A stretch of DNA of 64,000 nt, from NCBI GenBank assembly GCA_047495785.1, contig JBLDXI010000003.1:3038001-3102000 (forward strand), in the 5' to 3' direction. This document shows positions 31,626 through 42,900 of the stretch, in pieces. The position numbers and the translations under genes were made by a program. Each line of letters begins with the position of its first letter. The first letter of the stretch is position 1. Source of the DNA: Lepidodermella squamata (lineage: Eukaryota > Gastrotricha). Below the pieces are notes generated by a model. It worked only from the letters and a program-made list of their open reading frames with translations. It did no database searches and was not told the origin of the DNA.

Positions 31626-32295
31626 TTAATGCCAGAACCAGCCATTGCGACGGCCGTAGAAGTCGCCGGACGAGGACGAGCCGCTGTAGAATCCACGGTG
31701 ACCGAAGCGACCGTAGCCGTAGCCATGGCGACCACGGCCGTAGAATCCACGACGACCGTGGCGACCGTATCCGAAACCGCGGCGACCGAAGCGACCACCA
31801 TGACGACGGCCATAGAAACCGCGTCCGTGGCGACGGCCGCGGAAGGAACCAGACAGGGACGAGCGGGAGCCACGGCGGCCGATGAAGTGGCCACGGCGAC
31901 CACGGTTGTCACCAGCGCTCGCCGAGGCGGAGTTCTTGTTGACGGAGGCCGAGGCGTAGTTGCCACCGCGACGGCGACCGAAGAAGCCGCGACGGCCACG
32001 GTTGTTGCCGGCAGAAGCCGAGGCGGAGCGGCGGTTGACCGAGGCAGAGGCGAAGTTGCCGCGACGACCCTTGTGGCGGAAGATGCCACGACGACGGTTG
32101 TCACCAGCTGATGCGGAGGCAGAGTTCTTGTTCACCGAGGCGGAAGCTTTGTTTTCATTTCCACGCTTGCCAAGGCCCTTGTTCGCCGAGGTGGCGGCTG
32201 GAAAACCAAAAATAAAATTCCCCAAAATGTAAAAAATCAAATGAATTACCGATGCACAAGAGGGCGACAACAGCTGCGAAGAGGATAACACGCAT
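31626..32295 (-). CDS. Gene J: secreted Gly/Arg/Ser/Ala-rich repeat protein
   Basis: 205 residues from two exons (32250-32295 and 31626-32197). The signal peptide is MRVILFAAVVALLCIAATSA, split by a phase-1 intron. Three tandem units of about 35 residues follow, built on ASASVNKNSASASAGDNR and GRRGFFGRR. Then comes a Gly/Arg/Tyr/Phe-rich C-terminal part (GFYGRRHGGRFGRRGFGYG) ending GDFYGRRNGWFWH. It has a high Arg content and very strong use of C/G-ending codons. A TATA-like GGATATTTAA lies about 76-85 nt upstream. Its paralogue is J' at 57743-58610. The family is unrecognised. The composition recalls disordered secreted matrix or glue proteins, which is inference only. Confidence 0.88.
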
Positions 32296-32682
32296 CTTCG
32301 AATAATACGAATCGATTTATTAAATGAAAAGCCGCGTTGAACTGATGAATTGAAAAGGTTCTCTACCACCTTAAATATCCGCTCATGGGATTGTTGAGCA
32401 ACCAATGCTGCGCCCGAACGCGAGCGTGATTTGCAACGGTGATCGCGCGCGTGGTTTTCCGTATTTTTCACCAATATTTCAACATTTTCATCAAAACATG
32501 CACGTGCCAAGCGGAAAAAAACAACAGCAAGAGCGATTGTTGTGAAAAATAATTTCACCATTTTTCTACGCCTCAGAGGATGATTTTATTTCTTCTGAAA
32601 GTTTCACGTTCACTACCTACACTTAAACAACATTTCATCCAATGTCCAAAAAATGTTCATCTAAGCGAGAAGGTCAATATTA
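32296..32682. other. Intergenic region between genes J and K
   Basis: Promoter side of J (TATA-like box noted separately) and 3' side of K. No further gene seen. Confidence 0.4.
32371..32380 (-). promoter_or_regulatory. TATA-like box of gene J
   Basis: GGATATTTAA on the minus strand, about 76-85 nt before the ATG at 32295, similar in spacing to the TATA boxes of genes H and J'. Confidence 0.45.
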
Positions 32683-34621
32683 TTATTTTCCATTCGGCAT
32701 CGTTCCAGCCCTCAGAAATTCTTGAAAATCGCTGTCCAGCATCAAGTTATCCATTTGGGCTAGGTCGGGCTCAAAAATGAACCTTCAAGTCCAAAAAATT
32801 AATTGAATAATTTGCTCATTTTTCAATAAATTACTTGAAAAAATTCTGTTGGCTAGCGATTCGCATCTTGAGAACAGTTTGCTGCCTCTGGCTGCCCATT
32901 TCATCGCCGAAACCGATGACAAAAATTTTGCCACCAGCTCGTTTTATCGCTTGGGCATCCGGGGCCGCATTGACTATTGCCAAGCCTCGTTTAGCTAAAT
33001 TTGAAAAAAAAACATGTATTAATTCGAAAGAAGGAGCGTTGAAGTACCATTCGTGACGTAAACTATGCGGGTAGATGCGAGGCTTAGTTGGCAATTTAAA
33101 TCATTCAAATTCATTGGCCCTAGCCCAGCCAAATTGGGCACAGCTTGTAACAGGTAGGATAGGTCATCGTCAAAGGCCTGGGAAAATTACACGAAAATTC
33201 GAAATCAACTATAAATATTTTTTCTCACATTTTTCATGAGAACAACGTTATTTTCCAGCCACTGGCTCCAGGCTGAAACTTGCCGGCCTGTGAGTTCTTG
33301 CGTCACCTGAAGCGTGGTCGTAACAGCCGGGCGCGATTTTTGGTTCGTATTCTCGAACAAGGCAACTGCTCCTAGAATGAACGAATTTCCACCGTTGAAA
33401 AATCCCATTCGCTGCCGGAAATTCAGCGTTTCAAGAAAATTGATAACCGCCCGTTGTTGCAAGTCGGCACTTTCAGCAATTAACAGGTCGAACAAGAAAA
33501 CCAAATGGGTTAGATAGGTCGATTTGCAGTTAGGATCCGGCGTTGTAGTAGGTTTAGGGATGGTTGGCCGAGTTGAGGGTTTCATGGCGCAGCTTGGAAT
33601 GCTAGACCATGACCCGTTGGACATACATTCGACCCGGGTTACAGTGCCTAGTTTGGGACACGAAACCATCGCAAAACTGGAAACACGGCTCATGGTTCCC
33701 GGAATCAGATTGCTTTCACCGATGAAAGCATCTTCGATGACAGGTAACAAACCGCAAGATTTTTCCTGAATTAATTAAATTTGAAATTAAATTAAATTAT
33801 TTTGAAAAATTAAATTAAAATTGAAATTTATGAAAATTTTTGAAATTTAAAAATTTAAATTTGAATTAATTCTTGAAATTTTTTGAAATTTCTCGAAATT
33901 TTCAAGTCACCTTGATGCAAACCGGGCGTTCCGACCACGATTTATCCGGCTGGCAGAAGACGTTAGCATCGCCCACCAAAACCAGTTCATTCGTACACTG
34001 GTATGTGACGAAAATACCCGGGTCACTGAACGAAACGATAGCATTTTCGACAATAGGCGGGTCGGCACAGCCACGCTTCTGAGTTGTAATGATGATCCGC
34101 CGTGTTGTAGTCGAGGTCGATGACGGGGCTGATGATGCAAGGTCTTTAGCTACGTCTTGTGGCTTGGTCGCGGCTGGGCTCAAAGTTGAAGGACCGGGTG
34201 TTGTAATCACCTGGCAATACGGCTTCTCCGACCAAAACCCGTCCTTACTGCATTCGATCGTCCGCGATCCGATGAGTTGGAAATTCGCTCGGCAACTGTA
34301 GACAACGATTCCAGTGTCTTTGAAAACAATGTCCCCATTCTGGACAATCGGAGCCTCTGGACACGTTGATTTAGATACAACAGTGGAACCCTGCTGTTGG
34401 GTGACGGCACCCGGTTGTAGGGTGGCTGAAGGTTTTAGCGTACTTTTCGTGGTCAAGGCCGCGAAATTAACCGGCCGAAAGGTGACGGCTTGGAACCTGC
34501 GTTGAGTCGACGACGCGTTGGTGTTAGCCGGTTTAGGCTGTAGCGTTGTACTAGGCAGCCATCTCGGCCCTTGGCCAGCTACCTCAGCGACAAAAATCAA
34601 CAAAATCCAGCCGCTGCGCAT
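32683..34621 (-). CDS. Gene K: secreted protein with three CCPs and a VWA-like domain
   Basis: About 550 residues. The signal peptide is MRSGWILLIFVAEVAGQ (ATG at 34621). A Thr/Pro linker follows, then CCP1 (CPEAPIVQ), a Thr-rich linker, CCP2 (CADPPIVE) and CCP3 (CGLLPVIE). The last four exons encode a von Willebrand A-like domain: LVFLFDLLIAES, LNFRQRMGFFNGG, VYVTNAKRG and GGKIFVIGFG. The final small exon was found by analogy with L and M (donor CAA|GTAATT, acceptor CTTGAAG). It ends DSDFQEFLRAGTMPNGK with a stop at 32683, in place of the Cys that ends L and M. The metal-site motif DxSxS is not preserved (DLLIA). CCP1 and CCP2 are short. Confidence 0.8.
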
Positions 34622-35236
34622 TTTATTTTTGTCAAGTATGCCGATGAAGGATTTTCGACCTAGTCGCTCTATCGATCAGTCGTCGCTAATTTTTTTGTTT
34701 TGTTTCAATTTGCTATGCACTAGATCGGAAGGGGCGGGGCTTTCAACGCCGAGGTGCGAGCCGCCGGGTGCCCAGTGGAAATTGAAAAAAACACATGATC
34801 GACGGCGGCGGCGAAAAGCGCAGTGGCTATTTTTCATGATTTATTTCACATTTTAAAACACTTTACAGAGCGATGTTTTAGTATAACAACACAACAGTAA
34901 TTATAAGGTGATCGATATTTTTCACCAAAAAGGGGCCCCTCTCTCAAAGGATTCAATAATCATTATTTTTTTTGTATAATCCGAAAATTGAATTTTTTCG
35001 TTCAGCCATCATCACGCCTGTTATAATAATAATTAGTGCACTAATCTCGATTGAATAAATAATAAATAGCCAGTACAAAAATAATGAGTGTGCGCCTCAG
35101 GGGGAAGGGGGAATAATAAAATAAATATAAATTATCGCGAAAAATTGATCAACAGTTAGGTTTTAGCTGCGTTTATAATTGAATATTAAATGATTCAAAA
35201 TTGAATGTCATCAATCAAGTCGGCCATGAAGAAGTT
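34622..35236. other. Intergenic region between genes K and L
   Basis: Promoter side of K and AT-rich 3' side of L. No gene or clear repeat seen. Confidence 0.4.
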
Positions 35237-38200
35237 TCACACGCTGCACATGAAATCTTGGAATGACTTGTCGGTGGAAATTGTGTCCAGCCTCAACTGA
35301 CTCGCCGTGGAATAATACCTTGAAAAAATTTCAAAAAATTCCAAAAAATTCAGAATAAATTAGCGACTCACTTAAGGTAAGAAACATCGGTAGAAATTTC
35401 TTGACGAAGAGCAGATTGTTGGCTCCAGCTGCTGAGCTGGCTTCCCAAGGCAATGACGAAAATTCGCGACCTAGCCGCCACGTTTCCAACCGATTTGCGA
35501 GCGGCAATTAGCGAGGCGCCACGTTTAGCTGTCGTTAGATAGACAGTCCTATAGCCACCTGCCCCAGAAGCCGAAGCTGGCAGATTTTTGTTGATAGTAT
35601 CGAAAAGTTGAACCAGATCGTCATTCAAGGCCTGAAAAAATAATTTGAAATTTGAAATTTTGAGATTTTTTGATATTTTGCAAATCAAAATTTAGATTTT
35701 TAGAATTTATTAAATAATATAAAATTAACAAATTTTAAATTTTAAATTTTAAAAAGTTATTTCAAATTAATTAATTTTTTGAAAATTTATTGCATTTTTT
35801 ACAGTTGTTAAAAATGTACATTTGTGAAGAGAAGGACGTTGGTCTCAACATAAGTGCTCCAGCTCGCAATCGCCTGGTCATTAGCGGTGTTATCAGAGAC
35901 AGTATTCGACTGATAGGTGTAGTTCCTCGAACCAACCGCAACACCGCCGATTTCAAACGAAGCCGTATCAGCCCGGCCGCCTGGTCTCAGGTTCGGATCG
36001 GTCAACTGGTGGAAATTGCCGGGGATAGATTTCAGGAAATTATTGACCTGAACCAACTCAGGCCGGCGGAAGCCTTCGATCTCTTGCAGGTCAATCGCAA
36101 AGTTCATTGTGACCTTGGCCGGGCACTGGCGCTTCGGAACTAGGTCACACGTCGGCGATGCGGACCACTGACCCGGCGCCGAGCATTGAATAGCCGGGTA
36201 TTTATTAGGCTGATAGCCGTCATTGCAAGAATACAGTGCCATGTCGCCGACAATGCTGAAGTTAGTCTCGATAGGCACTGTGCTGTAGACGACAATAGCG
36301 TTGGCGACGGTGGGGACTGGCCCGCAAGTTGACCCAGTGCTCGGGCGGGGTTCGCAACGGGGTGGCGTAGTCCATGACCCGGTTTCGGTGCATTCGACCC
36401 GGGAAAGGCCTCGCAGGATGAAATTCGGCCGGCAGTTGTAGATGCCATAGCTCGATACGTCACTTCGATCTTCGTTGAAATTCGCCTCGGCAATGACAGC
36501 ATTAGCAACCTGAGGTAGGGCTCCACAAGTCATCTCTAAAATAAAAAAAAAGTATTAAAAATTTGTAGATTTAATAAATTTCTAAAAAATATTCTTAATA
36601 AATCTGATTTATTAAGAATATTTTTTAGAAATTATTGAAATTTTTTGATTAATTAAAAAAATTAAAGCCTTACTTGTGCAAGTTGGAACAAGTTGCCAGG
36701 TCAAAGATCGGTCGTCACACGTGACTACAGCGCTGCCGTAGAGCCTGTAACCCGGGTTGCAAATGTAGGTCAGGGTATCGCCAGGCGAGCTGGAAACATC
36801 GTTCGCGAATGATCGACCCTGAATGCGGCCGTTATCAATTTGCCTCGGCTCGCCACAACTTCTCGAACCTTTTTATCAATAAAATAGTGTTTTCGTATAA
36901 AATGCCAATTATTTTCTTACCTCTGTTAACTGCCGGTCTGCAAACAGGTTGTTCAGTCCAGGTAGCGTCGTACGAACAGCTGATCACGTTTTTACCCATC
37001 ATGACATAACCACTGAAATTAAAAAAATCGTAAAAATCCGCCTTAATAAAAATTGAATTTATCTCACATATTGCAGGCGTATTCAATTCGGTCACCCACT
37101 GTGGCTTGATTGCCTTCGAAGGTGCGTGTGACCTCTTGCCCGAATGAAATAACAGAGGGCGGGGTGCACTTGCCAGATGGCGCCAGGGTGAAGACAGGCT
37201 GTCGTGGGACAGCAGGGCCCAAAGTAGGCGGCAAGAGAGATCGAACTAAAATTTTAAAATTTTAAACAAATTTCAATAAAATTTCGATTTTTTTTACGTA
37301 TGCAGTTAGGTGTTGGGGACCAGTTTAAGGTAGCGCGATCGCAATAGACCGGATTTGTGCCAACATTAGGTTCGATGGCATAGCCCTCGTTGCAGTAGTA
37401 CAGGACGCGGTCTCCTGGCCTGCTCTCGATCGTCCGATATTGAAACGAAGCGAACTCGATATTGCCGTTATCGATAAGCTTCGGAGCGCCGCAAGTTTGC
37501 GGAACCGTGACGTCGGGCGATAGGGTGTAGGCATAGGTCGTAGTTTCCGGTTCAGTGATCGGAACTTCATCGCCCGGAATGCAGGTCGGCTCCAGGGTCC
37601 AACGGCCGTCGAACAGGCACACCATAGTCGCTTTCCGGTTCAACGGCCTGTAACCCGGGTTGCACAGGTAAGACACGCGGTCGCCATCGCGGGCCGGGCG
37701 GTCGGCGGCGAAAGTTTGATTGAAAATAACCGCGTTTTCGATTTGAGGCGGCGGCGGGCAAGAGTTGACCTCGCAAGTTGGGACAAGCGACCATTGCTGA
37801 TCTTCGTTGCAGATAATAATTTCAGGGCCCTGCAGCGTGAATCCAGACCGGCATTTGTAACGAACAATTGACCTGATTTCACTTCGCTCATTCGTGAAAT
37901 TTGTATAGATTACAATGCCGTTTAAAACGATAGGAGCGCCGCCGCAACTCGCTGAAATTTTCAAAAAAATGATTTTTCTCAATTTTATTAAGGTGGACTA
38001 ACGATTCGGGTCGCAATACGGGGCAGGTGTCCAGGTGCCATTTGTTTGACAGGTTATTGAGTCGTATGACGAGCCCATATGAAACCCAATATCGCACTCA
38101 TAGGTGACTAGATCGGTCCATTTAAGGCGGCTGGTTACGTAAGACCGGCTGGCTATAGTTCCGTTCGAAATTACAGGCGGTTCGCCGCAGGCTGAAGCGA

Positions 38201-38799
38201 GAACGCCCTTATGATCTAAATTTTAAGAAAATTTAAAGAAAATTCACTGACATTTTTGGTGATTTTACCGCATGAGGGGAGGCCTGACCAAATGCCATCG
38301 CCAAGACAGGTAATAATGTCACTATTGCGTAGGGTGAGTCCAACTTTACACGCGTATTTGACCGTGGAACCGGTGAGGCTCTGGTCACCATAGAAGTCCT
38401 GTGAAATGATAACCGAACCCTCGACCATCGGCGCACTGCCGCATGTCATGAGGCAGACAGGCAAATGCGTCCACTGTTCGATATCCGGGTCGCACGTGAT
38501 CGTCGGATCGCCAATCATCAAATAGTTCATTATGCACGCATAGGTCACCGTGTCGCCCTGGACACTCTGCGTGCGATTGCGCAACGAATTAGCCGAAACA
38601 TAGGCGTAATCGACCTCTGGAATTTCGCCGCATGTCATCGGAACTAATTAGGTCGAAAAAATGCGATACAATTTTTTTTTGTTAATTAAGGCGGCTCACT
38701 TCTTATTGCAGCATTGACCTGCCGTTTATCCCGAACAGCGACACCCAGGGTGACGGGTAACAGTAGTAACAGGACACCAGCGAGCCGGTGCAGTTTCAT
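35237..38799 (-). CDS. Gene L: secreted protein with ten CCPs and a VWA-like domain
   Basis: About 1,000 residues. The signal peptide is MKLHRLAGVLLLLLPVTLG (ATG at 38799). It is followed by RDKRQ, a possible processing site. CCPs start CGEIPEVD, CGSAPMVE, CGEPPVIS, CGGAPIVL, CPPPPQIE, CGAPKLID, CTPPSVIS, CGEPRQID, CGALPQVA and CGPVPTVA. The C-terminal VWA-like domain has FAIDLQEIEGF, VYLTTAKRG and IFVIALGSQ. It ends STDKSFQDFMCSV with a stop at 35237. The first metal-site motif is degraded (DLQEI instead of DxSxS). CCP1-6 align in order with gene C, CCP4-7 with D6-9, and CCP9-10 plus VWA with the end of gene M. Introns are 45-160 nt. The one before CCP9 contains a 27-nt-arm hairpin. Confidence 0.87.
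36577..36633. repeat. Perfect AT-rich hairpin in an intron of gene L
   Basis: 27-nt arms (36577-36603 and 36607-36633) with a 3-nt loop, rich in A/T with the core ctaaaaaatattcttaa. It could be a tiny foldback remnant. Confidence 0.7.
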
Positions 38800-39453
38800 G
38801 TCAAGGTTTGGTGCAAAGCGAATAAAAAATGGAATTCCCACAAAAGGGGTGAAAAAAACCAGCGTTTTTAGCGACAACGGGTTAGCCTCGAGGGCTTTTT
38901 AATGCGCGGCGGATGAAAACAATAGTGACCAAGTACTCTCGGCTGATTGCACCGGGGCAAGATGATGCGCGGTGGTCACTTGGGGCGCAACACTTGGCGG
39001 TTGGTTTTCGGCGCGCGGGGTGATTAAAAATTAACACGTCGGCGATTGCTCGGAAACAAAGCCAGGTCGCCAGGTGATGTTTTGTTAATTTATTTTATCC
39101 TCGCTACTTGTGCGCATGTCATCATTATTTGTACACACCCTGTGTGTTGTTTTGCAACGCGCACAGCACGTCGCGCGGCCATGGCAGCGGCGCTTCTTCG
39201 CCGGCAAGATGACCACTCGCCCGTCTTACTTGCAATAATAACACCAAAACCGATAAATCCGCACGCAACGGCAAAACATCGCCTGGTCCCAATTGACATT
39301 TTATTTTTCTAATATAATTGCGATAGACATGAAAGTAAAAACGGATAAGATAAAAAGAACAAGGTAGACAGAGCGCGGGAGGAAAGTTGTGATCACATCT
39401 ACAATATATTCGACATAATATTTTGATTTTTTGGAAATTTTTATAGAAGCCTA
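38800..39453. other. Intergenic region upstream of gene L
   Basis: Promoter side of gene L, GC-rich in parts (38960-39020 and 39160-39200), including the small palindrome acacaccctgtgtgt. No gene seen. Confidence 0.4.
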
Positions 39454-39838
39454 TACCGTAACGCGGGGTAACCTTTGCAACGATAAAATTCTCCGTCTTA
39501 CCAGCTTTCGAATGAATTGAAGCTCAACGTAATCGGAGCTATGAACGATTTTTGAAAGAATTATATTAATCGGAAAAAATCGAATTGACCTAAAGTAGCG
39601 AAATCGAACAATTTGGACAATAAAAACATTAAAAAAACAGGTCACAACTTTTTTGAAAATTGCTTCCGAAGAGTCGTAAGACAGTTTGTCGAATTTCCGA
39701 AAAATTGTCAAAAATCAGATAAAATCATAAAATTACCAAAATTAGCAAACCAATCAGAAATGTTTCCCACATTGGTCCAAAATATCCAATTTTTCAAGAA
39801 AATCCTGTTTTCGTCCAAAGTTACCCAACGTTACGGTA
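39454..39838. mobile_element. MITE-like element, 385 bp
   Basis: The left end TACCGTAACGCGGGGTAAC and the right end GTTACCCAACGTTACGGTA are inverted repeats with a few mismatches. TA dinucleotides flank each end (39452-39453 and 39839-39840), so a TA target duplication is plausible. The interior is AT-rich and non-coding. It lies downstream of gene M. Confidence 0.7.
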
Positions 39839-39944
39839 TATTATCATTTGCTTCGGATTTCAACTGAAAAATGTGTTGAACATAACAAAAAATATCACAT
39901 TTTTTTTCTAACCGAGATTGATCTAGTCACTAATTGCTAATCAT

Positions 39945-42900
39945 CTATTTAGGTCCACAGAAATAGTTCTGAAACGCGGCGTCTGATGAAAGAGCGTCGA
40001 CGGTCATTTGCTTCGCCGTTGGAAAATAGCGGAAATATGATATATCCGATGCCACCTGTTGCCTGAGCGCGGTTTGTTGTGTTGTTGCGGCTATTGCGTC
40101 TCCGACTGCGAACACGAATATCCGGCCGCCCATAAGCTGTAATGCTGTAGCTTCGCCCTGGGCCTCGACTAGGGACGTGCCGCGACGTGTGTTGGTTAGA
40201 TAGACAATTCTGAGGCTGGTGTTGTAGTCTTTAGCTTCGATTGGCAGAACTGGGACGACATTAGTTCGAATGGTCTGGAGCAATTTTGCCAAATCGTCAT
40301 TCAAAGCCTTTAAAAAAACAGGCAATAAATTAAGCAATTTTTCTATAAAATTCTGACCGGAATTGAAATAGAAAATGAACAAAATTACCTTTCATTAATT
40401 CCTAAACCAGTTTTATAAGACCTTATAGATTTTATAAGGTCCATTTTTTCAAGGTGATCTCAGGTGAACCTAATTTTTATAATTTTTCGCTCAAAATTTA
40501 AAATTGAATTTCCCAGTCTCAAATTTTTTCGAAATTTAGCGAGAATGCCGAATATTGAGGCATTGTTTTTTTCCGATTTTCTTTCAAAAAATGATCAAAA
40601 ATTTTTACGTTTTTGAATTCAGCAACATTTGTATCCATCCAGTCATTCCATTCTGAAAGCGGGCCAACATTGCTGTTGCTTTGATCAGTAACAGTCACGG
40701 CTTTCGAAACGTAAGTCCGAGACGCTACCATGCCAGCCAGAGTGACTGCACCCGCCGAAAACGACGTTGTATCCGGCGTTGCAGCTCCCTTCGCATCGGT
40801 CAATTTTCGGTAGTTGGCCGGGACTGATTTCAAGAAATTCAACACGCTTTGCATCTCGGCTCTCGTAAAACCATCCGACTCTTGTAGATCAAGGGCGAAA
40901 ATCAAACTCATGGTTGGCGAACATCGGAAACGCTCTGAAAAAATATGTTAAGACACCAATTTGAGAGGAAACAAAACTTATTACTGATAGGACTGCACAA
41001 CGGCTGGCCAGACCAGCCTTTCGCGAAGCACTGAATAGCCGGGTAGCTGGTCAGCTGATAGCCCTCCAAGCACTGGTACCAAACAAGATCGCCGGGTATG
41101 CTGAAGTTTGAATTAGTCGGGACTGTATTGACAACAGCAACGGCGTTAGCTACGACAGGGACGGGTCCACATGTCGGGCCCGTGGTAGGCCGGGCTTCGC
41201 AACGCGGGGGAGCTGTCCAGCCGCCGGACCCCAGGCACTCAATGCGAGTGGTTCCTTTCAGGACGAAACCGCTGTTACAGGCGTAGATAACGTAACTCGT
41301 CACGTCGCTAGCATTTCCGACAAAATTTGACTCGATCGCCTTGCCGTTTTCAACATCAGGAACGGCGCCACATGACACCTCTAAAATCATTAAAAAAAAT
41401 ATAAAAAATAATGCGCGAAAGTCGAAATTGAATTTACGAGAGGAGATTGATTCGCATCTCGGTAATGAAGACCATTTTCCATTCTCCAAGCACGTGACTT
41501 GAGGGTTGCCTAGCAATTTGAACCCGGTTGAACATGCGTAGGTCACTTGGCTGCCGGCAACACTAGGGCCCCGATACGGCTGACTGATGAAGCCTTTGTT
41601 CACAGGAGGAGGCGCACCACACGTATCGGCTGAAAAAATTGAAAAACATTTAAAAATTCTCATTTTAATAATTATGGCAATAAGTAATTATGGCTAATTT
41701 AATAGTGAAATTCAATAAAATTAATTTTTAACGTATTTCTTGAATTTTTAAATTATTTAAATATTTAAAATATGAAACTTAAAATTTATTTTCAATTTTT
41801 TGAATTTTTGAATTTTGAATTTTTAGCCTCACTTACTCAATGTGTATTTGCATCTCGGCGCCGGAGTCCAACTTCCCGTTGCTAAGCAACGAACCGCATT
41901 CGAGCCTTCGATATCAAACCCGTTGAGACACTCGTACCATACAATGTCATTCGTTAGCGCCTGCGAATTGCCTAAAATTGTCGTGAATGTCACTCGCGAA
42001 TTTTCAACTTTCGGCGCCAGCCCGCAACCGGTCACAGTTCCGGTCGCGCGGCACTGCGGTGCCGGGGTCCAAGTGCCGGATGCCGTGCATGTTGAATCAT
42101 CCGTTGCCGTGGTCGCCGAGAACCCGGTATTGCATCGGTATCGCACAAAATCGCCAGCGACGGGCTTAGCATTGTCCTGATACGATTTCGAGTAAATCAC
42201 GGCATTATCAACGTCAGCGGGCGGGTTGCAGCTCGCGCCTGATGCTGATGCAAAAATATTAAGGTGGCTAAAAATTGCTGCGAAAAATGTGGCATTACCT
42301 GGTACGCAACTAGGCATTGGTGACCAGGAGGAATTCGATTGGCAGGTCACGACTTCTCGGCCCTGAACTTGGTAGCCGGCCAGGCAACTCAGCCAAACGA
42401 CGTCACCTTCTAAAGCATTCGCGTCTCGCTGACTCTTGAAAACAACTCGGGCGTTTTCGACGGTGGGTAAATCGCCACAAGAGGCAGCTTTGATAAGAAA
42501 AGAACAATCAAAACGTTTTGCGTATTTCGAATATTTTTAAAAATTATTTTGAATTTTTAGAAAATTCTACAGTTTTTGAAAATCTCATTAATCTTCAAAG
42601 ATTTTAGATGTGAACAATTTTGAAAAAATAAAAATCTGAAATATTACAGAAAAAATCATAATATTATAACCAAGTCTTACATTGTTTGACACATGCTGGC
42701 AAAGGCGACCAGTTAGATCCGTCGCATTTGATGAAAGAAATGCCATTTGCTAGGGTGAAGCCGCTGTCGCAGGTGTAGAACACGCGGTCGTCCAATGTGC
42801 CGGTATCAGCGGAAAAGGTCTTGCCGCTGACTTTGCCGTTAGGAATTGTGGGAACGGCGCCACAAGACTTGCGAACTTCGCACTTGGGAGGATCTGTCCA

